A stretch of DNA of 64,000 nt from Methylocapsa aurea (GTDB lineage: Bacteria > Pseudomonadota > Alphaproteobacteria > Rhizobiales > Beijerinckiaceae): assembly GCF_000746085.1 (NCBI RefSeq), contig NZ_JQKO01000005.1, positions 183,482 through 247,481 of the forward strand, written 5' to 3'. Every line of letters begins with the position of its first letter. The first letter of the stretch is position 1. This document shows positions 56,079 through 64,000 of the stretch, in pieces. The notes beneath the pieces were generated by a model. The model ran no database searches. It had not been told where the DNA came from and saw nothing but the letters and a program-made list of their open reading frames with translations. A program made the position numbers and the translations under genes.

Positions 56079-56412
56079 GGTGGCACATTCCCCTTGATGA
56101 ACTCGCCCATAAATTTGCATTCATGGTTACGGCTCAAGCTAAGTCGGCGAATGTGGCGACCTTGTGTCGGCGCGCGAGATGGCCGGCGCGGATGGGCGTT
56201 CGCGCGCTATCGAGGACGTGCGCGCGCACTCTGGAAATGGCGCTTTTTCCTGCTGTCGAGATTTTCTCGCCTTGCAAGGAAATCGGCGGGACGCCCTGCC
56301 CGCAACCTCGACTATTTTTCAGATTTCGCCGCGAATCGGGCTTAATTCTCGTGATGCAGTCAAGGATTAGGAGCGATCGCTTCGTCGCGTTAAGACAAGC
56401 GGCCAATGATGC
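56079..56412. other. intergenic region without recognisable feature
   Basis: These 334 bases separate hemW and the DUF882 gene. They should contain the DUF882 gene promoter, but I see no clear -35/-10 pair, RNA gene or repeat. The frames present are short, Arg-rich and unlike protein. Confidence 0.5.
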
Positions 56413-57588
56413 TCAGGCGGCGAGATCGGCGACGACGGCGTCGAGCACCGGAAATCCTTCGGCGCTGACTCTGATGCGCCCATGCGGCGTATATTCGACC
56501 ATGCCGTCGGCGATCAGCGAGGCGACCCGGCGGGGATCGAGGCTGCGGCCCGACATCGCCTGGAACTGGGTCGGCTCGATGCCTTCGGCAAGACGCAATC
56601 CCATCAGCAAGAACTCATCGCCCTGCTCTTCGGAGGATAGGAACTCATCCTCGACCAGCGCATGGCCCTCGGTCTCGACCACGGTCAGCCACATTTCGGG
56701 ATGACTCTCCGTCGCCTGCGCCCGGCGTCCCTTTGGCGTCGCGATTCGACCATGCGCGCCAGGGCCAACGCCGGCATATTCGCCATAGCGCCAATAGATG
56801 AGATTATGCCGGCTTTCCGCGCCGGGCCGGGCATGATTGGAAATTTCATATGCGGGAAGCCCCGCTTTCGACATCGCCTCTTGCGTCGCGTCCCAGAGGT
56901 CGCGGCCAAGATCGGCGTCGGGGATCGCCAGCTTGCCGTGGTCGCGCAGCCGCTCGAACATCGTATCGGGTTCGATCGTCAGCTGATAGAGCGAGAGATG
57001 ATCGCGCGCGCGCAGAATTCCCTGCTCCAATTCAGCGCGCCATCCCTTCACCGTTTGACCGGGCCGGGCATAGATCAGATCGAACGAATAGCGTTCGAAG
57101 ATCGATGCGGCGAGCTCCACCGCCGCCATCGCCTCGGCCGCCGTATGCATGCGTCCGAGCGCTTTCAGATCGGCGTCGTTGAGCGCCTGGACGCCGAGGG
57201 AGACGCGATTGACTCCAGCGGCGCGAAAACCGCGAAAGCGCTCCGCCTCGACGCTGGTCGGATTGGCCTCGAGCGTGATCTCCGCGCGCTGGGCGATCGG
57301 CCAATATTCCGCGATGGCGTCGAGTATGGCGGCGACTGTCGCGGGCTTCATCAAGGACGGCGTGCCGCCGCCAAAAAAGATCGAAGACACTGTGCGCCCG
57401 GGGGTCAGCCCGGCGCGATGGGCGAGCTCCATCCGATAGGCCGCGACGAAGCGGTCCTGGTCGACCGGTTGCGCGCGGACATGGCTATTGAAATCGCAAT
57501 AGGGACATTTCGAGAGGCAGAACGGCCAATGCACATAGATCCCGAAGCCCGGGTCCGCGGCGATATTTGTTCGTGCAGCCTTCGTCAT
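56413..57588 (-). CDS. hemW: radical SAM heme chaperone HemW
   Basis: HemW binds heme and inserts it into respiratory proteins; it resembles oxygen-independent coproporphyrinogen oxidase HemN but lacks that activity. The 391-residue protein has CLSKCPYCDFNSH (CxxxCxxC), FFGGGTPSL, VNRVSLGVQALND and the C-terminal DGMVEYTPHGRIRVSAEG. It lies in the same direction as rdgB and rph, but two unrelated genes intervene, so the usual rph-rdgB-hemW run is broken. Confidence 0.92.
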   Translation of the reverse strand: MTKAARTNIAADPGFGIYVHWPFCLSKCPYCDFNSHVRAQPVDQDRFVAAYRMELAHRAGLTPGRTVSSIFFGGGTPSLMKPATVAAILDAIAEYWPIAQRAEITLEANPTSVEAERFRGFRAAGVNRVSLGVQALNDADLKALGRMHTAAEAMAAVELAASIFERYSFDLIYARPGQTVKGWRAELEQGILRARDHLSLYQLTIEPDTMFERLRDHGKLAIPDADLGRDLWDATQEAMSKAGLPAYEISNHARPGAESRHNLIYWRYGEYAGVGPGAHGRIATPKGRRAQATESHPEMWLTVVETEGHALVEDEFLSSEEQGDEFLLMGLRLAEGIEPTQFQAMSGRSLDPRRVASLIADGMVEYTPHGRIRVSAEGFPVLDAVVADLAA

Positions 57589-57944
57589 CTTATGTCCCGC
57601 CGTTCCGCAGCCGCCGCCTGTGAAGCTCGATCTGCAAAAAGAGGCCCGTTTTCCTGCAAGACATCATGCGTCTCTTGCAATCACGCGTCGCGCCAAGCCG
57701 CGAGCGCTTTCCATCTGCCCCCGCGGATCGCGTCCACGCATGCGCGCGGGCCCAAAACGGCGCGGTCAAAGTCGCGCCATATTTTGCCGCAGATTCGAAA
57801 CTAGGATCGCGGCTCAGGGCAGGGTTTCGATGACCATGCTCACGCCGAAGAATCGGCGCAATTGCTTAAGAATGCGTTCACCACGTTTCGATAGCTTCGA
57901 AATGAATCCCAGTTGCGTAGGTAAGAATCCAGAGTAGGTGAAGA
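57589..57944. other. intergenic region between hemW and the ClpP-like gene
   Basis: This divergent 356-base interval should hold promoters for both genes. No repeat, RNA gene or believable coding frame is seen. The missing signal-peptide part of the next gene would be expected here in frame, but a TGA at 57939-57941 interrupts it. Confidence 0.5.
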
Positions 57945-58823
57945 TTGAGTTATCTCGCTCCGCCGCCGATGCCGGCGCCCGTCATCGTCATGAAGGACGT
58001 CGGCGGTCTTGTCACCGATTATCAGAGTCAAACCGAACTTTATCGCGCCTCGGATCGCGAAGTCAGGCTGCATGAGTGCCGCTCCGCTTGCACCCTGGCG
58101 CTCAGCCTGCCCAACGTCTGCGTCTATCCCGACAGCACGCTGAAATTCCACCTCGCCTATGATCCGCGCAATCGGCAAACCGATGCGAATGTCTCCCAGC
58201 AGCTGTTCGATTCCTACCCGCCCGCCGTCCGGGCCCGGCTTGGCGGCCTCACCCGTGACTACAAGGTCTTGAGGGGGAGCGAATTGATCGCGCTCGGCGT
58301 CCGGGATTGCACCGGACAGCGCGTTATGGTCGCTTCCGCCGCGCCGCGCAAGGCGCCGCCAGCGCGGATCGAGGCCGCCCCTCCGCCTGCCGAGCAAGGC
58401 TCGCTGTTTGGCGGCCTGATGCGCAATATGCTGGCGGCCTTTGGCGGATCGAGCGAGCGAACCGATATGGCGCGATCCGCCCCGACGGCGGCGCCAGCGG
58501 CGAAGCCCACATCGTCCGAAGCGCTGCCGGCGGTCCCGCCTTTGCCGCCGGCGCGGCCGGCTGAATTCGCGGCGCTCGAAGCCGCGCCGCCAGCGCAAGC
58601 CGCGTTGGAAGCGGCGCGACAATTAGCGCCGTCAGGCGCGCCGGCGCCCGACGCCCAAACAGAGGTTCAAGCCGCCAATGTTCCCGCGCCGCCGCCTCGG
58701 CCGATGAGCCTGGCGTTCTCCTATCAGCGCCGGCTGACGCCGGCACCCTTGCCCAGGATCATCACCGGGGCGCAGCCAATCCTCCCGCCCGGCTTCCGGG
58801 GCTATGCGGAATTCGGCCGCTAG
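57945..58823 (+). CDS. ClpP-like (COG3904-type) protein lacking signal peptide, Pro/Ala-rich tail
   Basis: Residues about 15-125 resemble periplasmic ClpP-like proteins of Hyphomicrobiales: GGLVTDYQSQTELYR, then ECRSACTLALSLPNVCV with the CxSACT motif that carries the serine in that group, and LKFHLAYD. The rest is Pro/Ala-rich and ends LPPGFRGYAEFGR. The only start is TTG 57945 (or ATG 57969), because a stop lies just upstream, so no signal peptide is encoded. The gene may be N-terminally truncated or newly started. Confidence 0.68.
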   Translation: MSYLAPPPMPAPVIVMKDVGGLVTDYQSQTELYRASDREVRLHECRSACTLALSLPNVCVYPDSTLKFHLAYDPRNRQTDANVSQQLFDSYPPAVRARLGGLTRDYKVLRGSELIALGVRDCTGQRVMVASAAPRKAPPARIEAAPPPAEQGSLFGGLMRNMLAAFGGSSERTDMARSAPTAAPAAKPTSSEALPAVPPLPPARPAEFAALEAAPPAQAALEAARQLAPSGAPAPDAQTEVQAANVPAPPPRPMSLAFSYQRRLTPAPLPRIITGAQPILPPGFRGYAEFGR

Positions 58824-58848
58824 AACATGTTCTAACTCGTTGAATCTG

Positions 58849-58911
58849 AGCGCTTCCCGATCAGACGGGTCCATCTGATCGGGAAGCGCGCTAGAAAAAA
58901 GCGCGCTCCAA
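58849..58911 (+). terminator. R4-type repeat hairpin between convergent genes
   Basis: GCGCTTCCCGATCAGA (58850-58865) and its perfect inverse TCTGATCGGGAAGCGC (58874-58889) flank an 8-base loop, followed by GCTAGAAAAAAGCGCGC. The 16-bp stem plus A-run on one side (T-run on the other strand) could stop transcription from both directions. Confidence 0.6.
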
Positions 58912-58942
58912 CCCTTCCGGCGCCCCCATTTAAGCGAGAGCG

Positions 58943-59248
58943 TCAGGGACGGACCAACCGCGTTCCGGCTGCGACCCGCCGGCTCGTCTTGCGTTCGACG
59001 ACCACCGTCCGGGGGGTCCTTTCGCGGCCGCTCGACGTCACGATCTGCTCGCTCTTGCGCGAGGGCGCCGCCTTCAACAATACGGCGCGCACTTCCTCGA
59101 CCGGCAGATCCATGAGCGCGGCGGCGATCTCGACCTGCTGGAGCAACTGGTCGGTCAATCCCTGCGCCGCGATAATCGCCTCCTTCAGGGTTGGCGGATC
59201 ATATCGCACCCGTCGCGAACCGTATTTCGTGTTCCAGACCGCAGACAT
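58943..59248 (-). CDS. conserved small hypothetical protein
   Basis: The 101-residue basic protein starts MSAVWNTKYGSRRVRYDPPTL, has a helical middle (LKEAIIAAQGLTDQLLQQVEIAAALMDLPVEEVRAVLL) and an Arg/Thr-rich tail. Proteins of this look are common in Hyphomicrobiales genomes, but no function is known to me. It has no membrane segment. Confidence 0.75.
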   Translation of the reverse strand: MSAVWNTKYGSRRVRYDPPTLKEAIIAAQGLTDQLLQQVEIAAALMDLPVEEVRAVLLKAAPSRKSEQIVTSSGRERTPRTVVVERKTSRRVAAGTRLVRP

Positions 59249-59343
59249 TTCCAGCCTTCCTTCAGGGCGGACGCAACTTTATTGCACTGCAATATGATAT
59301 TGCGCGAAGGGCGGGAAATCAAGCCGCATAACTTGGGAATCGT

Positions 59344-59449
59344 CTAGAGCGCTTTCGAATGCGGCAGAATCGGAAAGCAGCTCTAGCTCTTTATTTCGTC
59401 GCATTTTCTTAACGCGAACTGGTATCCACTTCGCTCGAAAATGCTCTAG
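59344..59449 (+). repeat. R2 intergenic repeat, copy 2
   Basis: TCTAGAGCGCTTTCGAATGCGG...AATCGGAAAGCAGCTCTAG and GTCGCATTTTCTTAACGCGAAC...GAAAATGCTCTAG closely match copy 1 at 48067. It ends ten bases before the rdgB stop. Confidence 0.8.
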
Positions 59450-59458
59450 CGGGAAAGC

Positions 59459-60085
59459 CTATTCGAGACAGGCGCGGGCGAAGGCCTGGAAAGCTCTGCC
59501 GCGGTGCGACAAGGCTGGCGACCCATCGGCGGGGATGCCGTGTTTTTCCGTCGAGGACATTTCGCCGAAAGTCTTGACCGCATTTTCCGGCCGGAAAATC
59601 GGATCATAGCCGAACCAGAGGTCGCCGCGCGGCGGGAAAACCAGTTCGCCGAACACCTTGCCCTCGAAATTTTGCGTCTCGCCGTCTGGAAAGGCGAGCG
59701 TCAGCACGCAAACGAAATGCGCCCTGAACGGGGCGCGCGCGCCAACATTTTGCAAGGCTTCCTCGACTTTGGCCCGCGCCACCGCAAAATCGCGCGAGGG
59801 CCCGGCCCAGCGCGCCGAGTAAATGCCCGGCGCGTCATCGAGCGCTTCGACGCAGAGGCCTGAATCATCGGCGAGCGCCGGGAGCTTCGCCCCGGCCGCC
59901 GCCGCGCGGGCTTTCAGCTCCGCATTGGCGGCGAAAGTCGCGCCGGTTTCCTCGGGCTCCGGCAGGCCGAGATCGCCGGCCGAAACCGCGTCGACGCCGA
60001 AAAAGTCGAGGAGTTCGCGCATTTCCTTGAGCTTGCCGGGATTATGCGTAGCGATGACGAGTTTTCCCTCCAGCCGGTGCGCCAT
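59459..60085 (-). CDS. rdgB: RdgB/HAM1 non-canonical purine NTP pyrophosphatase
   Basis: RdgB hydrolyses ITP, dITP and XTP to monophosphates, cleaning the nucleotide pool. The 208-residue protein has VIATHNPGKLKEMREL, the catalytic region LADDSGLCVEALDDAPGIYSARWAG and the FGYDPIFRP motif. Its ATG lies 1 base after the rph stop. Confidence 0.94.
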   Translation of the reverse strand: MAHRLEGKLVIATHNPGKLKEMRELLDFFGVDAVSAGDLGLPEPEETGATFAANAELKARAAAAGAKLPALADDSGLCVEALDDAPGIYSARWAGPSRDFAVARAKVEEALQNVGARAPFRAHFVCVLTLAFPDGETQNFEGKVFGELVFPPRGDLWFGYDPIFRPENAVKTFGEMSSTEKHGIPADGSPALSHRGRAFQAFARACLE

Positions 60086-60086
60086 G

Positions 60087-60800
60087 TCAGGCGACCGCGT
60101 TTTTCTGCAGCTCGACGAGCTGCGATATGCCGGCCTTGGCCAGCGCCATCATCGCCTGCAATTGAACGTCGCTGAACACCGCGGCCTCGGCCGTCGCCTG
60201 CACCTCGACCAGGGAACCTGCGCCGGTCATGACGAAATTGGCGTCGGTCTCGGCGGCGGAATCCTCCGCATAATCGAGATCGAGCACGGCTTCCCCATTC
60301 GAAATGCCGCAGGAAATCGCGGCGACCTGGTCGCGCAGAGGATGATCCTTGATGATCGAGCGCCCCCGCATCCATTTGACGCAATCATGCAAGGCGACCC
60401 AGGCGCCGGTGATCGACGCGGTTCGCGTCCCCCCATCGGCTTGAAGCACGTCGCAATCGAGGGTGATCTGGCGTTCGCCCAAAGCCTGAAGATTGGTGAC
60501 CGCGCGAAGACTGCGGCCGATGAGGCGCTGAATCTCCTGGGTGCGGCCGGATTGCTTGCCGGAGGTCGATTCACGCCGGGTGCGCGTGTGCGTCGCGCGC
60601 GGCAGCATGGCGTATTCGGCGGTGACCCAGCCGCGTCCCTGACCGCGCAGCCAGGCCGGCGGCTTGTCTTCAAGGGAAGCGGTGCAGAGCACATGCGTGC
60701 CGCCAAACTTGATCAGGCAGGAGCCTTCGGCATAGCGCGCGACATTGCGTTCGAGCGTGACCGGGCGCAATTCGTCGGCGGCGCGATGAGAAGGACGCAT
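60087..60800 (-). CDS. rph: ribonuclease PH
   Basis: RNase PH trims tRNA 3' ends phosphorolytically. The 237-residue protein has [27 protein letters not shown], the active-site [32 protein letters not shown] region, [23 protein letters not shown] and the [19 protein letters not shown] motif. ATG 60800 ([14 protein letters not shown]) is the conserved start; a longer frame to 60986 is not family-like. Confidence 0.95.
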   Translation of the reverse strand: MRPSHRAADELRPVTLERNVARYAEGSCLIKFGGTHVLCTASLEDKPPAWLRGQGRGWVTAEYAMLPRATHTRTRRESTSGKQSGRTQEIQRLIGRSLRAVTNLQALGERQITLDCDVLQADGGTRTASITGAWVALHDCVKWMRGRSIIKDHPLRDQVAAISCGISNGEAVLDLDYAEDSAAETDANFVMTGAGSLVEVQATAEAAVFSDVQLQAMMALAKAGISQLVELQKNAVA

Positions 60801-60900
60801 GAAAATCCCCGTTGCGGTGAGCGTCGCTTCTAGTGGCTCACGCGTTTTTGCGCAACCATGGGCATTTGTGACGGAAGGCCGCTTCCAGTCGGCGGCGTGA

Positions 60901-61440
60901 TCAATGTCCCTCGAAAGAGATGAGCGTCCGCACCGGAACGCCCAAAGCCTCGATCTTCTTGGCGCCGCCGAGATCGGGCAGATCAATCACGAAACAAGCC
61001 GCGACGACATCGGCGCCGATCTTCTTCAATAATCCCACCGCGCCCGTCGCCGTCCCGCCGGTCGCGATGAGATCGTCGACGAGAATCACGCGTTCGCCGG
61101 GCGCGACGGCGTCGTCGTGCATTTCCATTTCGTCGAGCCCATATTCGAGCGAATAGGCGATCGACACCTTGGTGTGCGGCAGCTTGCCTTTCTTGCGGAT
61201 CGGCACGAAACCGGCCGACAGCTGATGCGCGACGGCGCCGCCCAGAATGAATCCGCGCGCCTCCATGCCGGCGACCTTGTCAATCTTGCCGCCGGACCAG
61301 GGCTGCACCAATTCGTCGATGGCGCGGCGAAAGGCGCGGGCGTCTCCGAGCAATGTCGTAATGTCCCGGAACAGGATGCCGGGCTTGGGATAATCGGGGA
61401 TCGTGCGGATCGAATTCTTGAGATCGAAATCAAGCGTCAT
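60901..61440 (-). CDS. apt: adenine phosphoribosyltransferase
   Basis: Apt salvages adenine to AMP using PRPP. The 179-residue protein has [28 protein letters not shown], the PRPP-binding [18 protein letters not shown] and a typical C-terminus. Its ATG overlaps the mtnP stop by four bases, linking adenine released by MtnP to its reuse. Confidence 0.95.
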   Translation of the reverse strand: MTLDFDLKNSIRTIPDYPKPGILFRDITTLLGDARAFRRAIDELVQPWSGGKIDKVAGMEARGFILGGAVAHQLSAGFVPIRKKGKLPHTKVSIAYSLEYGLDEMEMHDDAVAPGERVILVDDLIATGGTATGAVGLLKKIGADVVAACFVIDLPDLGGAKKIEALGVPVRTLISFEGH

Positions 61441-62312
61441 GACCGATCGACCCGTTGCATGATCGCCTCCAGCTTTTTCATGAGATCGGGATCCCGCGCC
61501 GGCGGCGCCGTCAGAACCGCATTATCGAGCGCCCGGTCCGAGCCGATGGGACAGGCTTCGTGTTCTTGAGGGAAGTCCAGCAACAGCCGCGCCAGAAGCC
61601 GCGCGGCGGCGCCCGCATTGGCCTGGACGATTTTGATGACGGAGGCGACATCGACATCATCATGCTCGGGATGCCAGCAATCGAAATCGGTGACCATCGC
61701 GATCGTCGCATAGGATATTTCGGCCTCGCGGGCGAGCTTGGCTTCAGGCAACGCAGTCATGCCGATCACATCATAGCCCGCCGCTTTGTAGCCCTGGGAT
61801 TCCGCGAGCGAAGAAAATTGCGGCCCCTCCATGCAGATATACGTCCCGCCGGAGACGAAGGGAATGTTTTCGGCCGAAGCCGCCGCCGCGATCCTTTGCC
61901 GCAACAAGGGCGCGACGGGATGAGCCATCGAGACATGGGCGACGCAGCCATTGCCGAAAAACGAACTCTGCCGCGAAAATGTCCGGTCGACGAATTGATC
62001 GACCAGCACGAAAAGGCCGGGGTAAAGATCCTGCTTGAACGAGCCGCAGGCGGAAACCGAGACAATGTCGGTGACGCCGGCGCGTTTCAGCGCGTCGATA
62101 TTCGCGCGGTAATTGATCCCCGAGGGAGACAATTTATGGCCGCGCCCATGCCGGGGCAGGAAGACCGCCTCGGTTTCTCCAATCCTGCCGAAATGCAGCG
62201 CGTCGGAGGGCTCGCCCCAAGGCGTCGCGACCCGCTCCTCGCGCATATCGGTCAAACCCGGCAGCGCGTAGACGCCCGACCCGCCGATGATCCCCACAAT
62301 CGCTTTCGTCAT
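61437..62312 (-). CDS. mtnP: S-methyl-5'-thioadenosine phosphorylase
   Basis: MtnP phosphorolyses methylthioadenosine to adenine and methylthioribose-1-phosphate. The 291-residue protein has [65 protein letters not shown] and VTDFDCWH. The coupled apt gene then recycles the adenine. Its promoter should lie between 62313 and repeat R1-D. Confidence 0.94.
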   Translation of the reverse strand: MTKAIVGIIGGSGVYALPGLTDMREERVATPWGEPSDALHFGRIGETEAVFLPRHGRGHKLSPSGINYRANIDALKRAGVTDIVSVSACGSFKQDLYPGLFVLVDQFVDRTFSRQSSFFGNGCVAHVSMAHPVAPLLRQRIAAAASAENIPFVSGGTYICMEGPQFSSLAESQGYKAAGYDVIGMTALPEAKLAREAEISYATIAMVTDFDCWHPEHDDVDVASVIKIVQANAGAAARLLARLLLDFPQEHEACPIGSDRALDNAVLTAPPARDPDLMKKLEAIMQRVDRS

Positions 62313-62388
62313 GCCCGCTCCGGCCTCTTAAGCGCCGCAGTTTTAACGGCGCGAGGCCGTCATGCAAGCAAAACGATTGATGCTTCGT

Positions 62389-62514
62389 AGAGCATGATGC
62401 CGAAAAGTGGAAACCGGTTTTCGGACGACATCATGCTCTAACACTTTGAGGAGAGGCGGATTTAAGACTTTGGACGAGATCGCGTTGCGATTTCGTCCAA
62501 AATCATCCGGCTCC
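62389..62514 (+). repeat. R1 intergenic repeat, copy D
   Basis: This is the fourth R1 copy, with the full AGAGCATGATGCCG arm, CATCATGCTCT and the GATCGCGTTGCGATTTCGTCC hairpin. It occupies most of the divergent interval between mtnP and msrP (62313-62645), in which I see no other feature apart from the msrP ribosome site AAGGAG. Confidence 0.85.
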
Positions 62515-62645
62515 AGGCGCGCAAGCTCGCAGCCTCGTGATTGGCCGCGCGCGCGCCGGCCCCTTATTCTCATTGGGATGTAACAATAAGGCGCGCGGCT
62601 TCGTATGTAGGTTAAGGACCCCGATGCGCCTTAAGGAGAAGCCGC

Positions 62646-63602
62646 ATGTTCATCCGCCGCCGGAAGGGATGGGAAATTCGCGAAAGCGAAGCGACGCCCG
62701 AGTCGCTTTTTTTCGACCGCCGAACGCTTCTGAAAGGCGGCGCCGTTGCGGCCGCGGCGGTAGGTTTAGGCTTAAGGGAGGCCTTCGCCGCGCCCGATCC
62801 CTCCCTCGCGCTCTATCCGGCCAAGCGCAATGAGGCCTTCACGCTGGATCGTCCGGTGACGCCGGAGACGGTCAATTCGCACTATAATAATTTTTATGAA
62901 TTCGGCAGCGGCAAGGACATTTTCGACGCCGCCCAAGCGCTCAAAATCCGGCCCTGGTCGATCAAGATCGATGGTCTCATCGAGAAGCCGCAAACCATCG
63001 CCATCGACGATCTCGTCAAGGCGATGCCGCTGGAAGAGCGGCTCTACCGCCACCGCTGCGTCGAGGCCTGGGCGATGGCCGTGCCTTGGACCGGGTTTCC
63101 CTTGCGCGCCCTGATTGAGGCCGCGCAACCGCTCGCCTCGGCCAAATATGTCCGGTTCGAAACCTTTCTGGACCGGGTGATGGCGCCGGGACAGCGGCAA
63201 TTCTGGTATCCCTGGCCCTATGTCGAGGGCCTGACCATGGCGGAAGCCGCCAATGATCTCGCGTTTCTCGTCACCGGCGCCTATGGCAAGCCGTTGGGAA
63301 AACAATTCGGCGCGCCGCTGCGGCTGGCGACGCCGTGGAAATATGGCTTCAAATCGATCAAATCGATCACCCGGATCTCCTTCGTCGAGGAGCGGCCAAA
63401 GACCTTTTGGGAGCAGTTGGGGCCTTCCGAATACGGCTTTTGGGCGAATGTGAACCCCGCCGTGCCGCATCCGCGCTGGAGTCAGGCGAGCGAGGAGGTC
63501 TTGGGCTCGCGCGAGCGGCGTCCGACCCAGATCTTCAACGGCTATGGCGACTATGTCGCGGGGCTCTACGCCGGGCTCGAAAATGAGCGGCTGTTCATCT
63601 GA
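62646..63602 (+). CDS. msrP: protein-methionine-sulfoxide reductase catalytic subunit MsrP
   Basis: MsrP (YedY) is a periplasmic molybdopterin enzyme that repairs oxidised methionines. The 318-residue protein has a twin-arginine signal (FDRRTLLKGGAVAAAAVGLGL), the SHYNNFYEFG block, the Mo-ligating cysteine in YRHRCVEAWAMAVPW and the conserved C-terminus with PHPRWSQASE. AAGGAG lies before ATG 62646. The usual haem partner gene msrQ does not follow; an insertion element begins instead. Confidence 0.93.
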   Translation: MFIRRRKGWEIRESEATPESLFFDRRTLLKGGAVAAAAVGLGLREAFAAPDPSLALYPAKRNEAFTLDRPVTPETVNSHYNNFYEFGSGKDIFDAAQALKIRPWSIKIDGLIEKPQTIAIDDLVKAMPLEERLYRHRCVEAWAMAVPWTGFPLRALIEAAQPLASAKYVRFETFLDRVMAPGQRQFWYPWPYVEGLTMAEAANDLAFLVTGAYGKPLGKQFGAPLRLATPWKYGFKSIKSITRISFVEERPKTFWEQLGPSEYGFWANVNPAVPHPRWSQASEEVLGSRERRPTQIFNGYGDYVAGLYAGLENERLFI

Positions 63603-63770
63603 CCCTGCGCTATTTGCGCCATTTCAGAGGTTACGGGCCCAAGCTCAGGCAACGTCTCGGTTTGAATTTCGGCTTTCGACCGAGGTCGTGTAAAAACGCG
63701 GTGTGTTCGCCGGCGATTATGACGGGCCGGACTTTCCGGTAATTGAAGGCAGACGGATTGAACCGAGCGA

Positions 63771-64000
63771 TTACGCGCGCATCGCCTCAAGCAGCGGTCC
63801 GACGCCGAAGATCCGGATCATTCTTTTTATGTTATACGCCAGAATGTGAAAGCTCATCTCTGTTCGCACCTTTTCGAGGGTCTTGGTGAGGAAGTGCGCG
63901 CTTCCCATCCATGATTTCAGTGTGCCGAAGGGGTGCTCGACGGTCTGCCTGCGGATCAGCATGGCGTCTGGCCGATGTTCAAGGCGGGCTTGCATTTTTT
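63771..64000 (-). mobile_element. IS1182-type transposase, 3' end (partial)
   Basis: The frame from the window edge to a TAA at 63771 encodes the C-terminal part of a DDE transposase. It has VEHPFGTLKSWMGSAHFLTKTLEKVRTEM, where E in VEHPFG is typical of the last catalytic residue region, and ILAYNIKRMIRIFG, the usual C-terminus of IS1182/ISBj-type elements. The terminal inverted repeat is probably between 63660 and 63770 (TCGACCGAGGTCGTG area) but cannot be set without the other end. Confidence 0.8.

Noticed and set aside
1..64000. tRNA genes, CRISPR arrays, phage genes
   Set aside because: No T-arm-like motif in a non-coding stretch, no regularly spaced direct repeats and no phage structural or integrase genes were seen; the repeats present are dispersed palindromic elements.

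Overview
The window is a high-GC chromosomal segment of an alphaproteobacterium, most likely of the order Hyphomicrobiales (Rhizobiales). A member of the Beijerinckiaceae or a relative would fit. The evidence is the complete hopanoid cluster, the cell-cycle regulator SciP, an MbfA-type iron exporter with an Irr-like operator, an NdvA-like glucan exporter, an HWE-family sensor kinase and the typical Hyphomicrobiales intergenic repeats. No phage, plasmid, CRISPR or tRNA gene is visible. Most genes are housekeeping or envelope genes; the only clear mobile element is a transposase remnant at the right edge.

Positions 1-9200 are a hopanoid locus. ispH and hpnH run rightwards and meet a leftward, translationally coupled operon hpnA-hpnC-hpnD-hpnE-shc-hpnG. 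IspH supplies isoprenoid diphosphates, HpnC/D/E make squalene, Shc cyclises it, and HpnH and HpnG add and trim the adenosyl side chain. Positions 9400-17500 hold a class Ic aminotransferase, an MsbA-type ABC exporter, a small segment bracketed by inverted repeats, recF, ftsY and the septation gene ispZ. Positions 17500-26500 carry sciP, mnmA, a PmtA-like methyltransferase, a YdcH-like small protein, an RluD-type pseudouridine synthase, the NdvA-like exporter, a Rieske protein and a CorC/HlyC membrane protein.

Positions 26450-37000 start with a single-frame AroK-AroB fusion. They then hold a leftward carbohydrate group: a glycogen-debranching-type enzyme, a GT4 glycosyltransferase, two unrecognised proteins, and a 900-residue TPR/GT9-like/DUF6165 fusion. 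Positions 37000-48000 contain an HWE histidine kinase with a solo receiver, hrcA, an OhrR-type regulator with a palindromic operator, mutS, a metallophosphoesterase, mbfA with an ICE-box-like site, a Nudix-like protein with a damaged Nudix box, an orphan small gene and a GNAT acetyltransferase.

Positions 48000-64000 contain a vWA/amidotransferase-like membrane protein, a VOC protein, ymdB, 5-formyl-THF cyclo-ligase, a probable 6S RNA, zapA, a DUF882 peptidase-like protein and hemW. They end with a ClpP-like protein lacking a signal peptide, rdgB and rph, apt and mtnP, msrP, and the 3' end of an IS1182-type transposase.

At least four families of short palindromic intergenic repeats are scattered through the window. 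Some abut stop codons or sit between convergent genes, where they could act as transcription terminators or RNA stabilisers.
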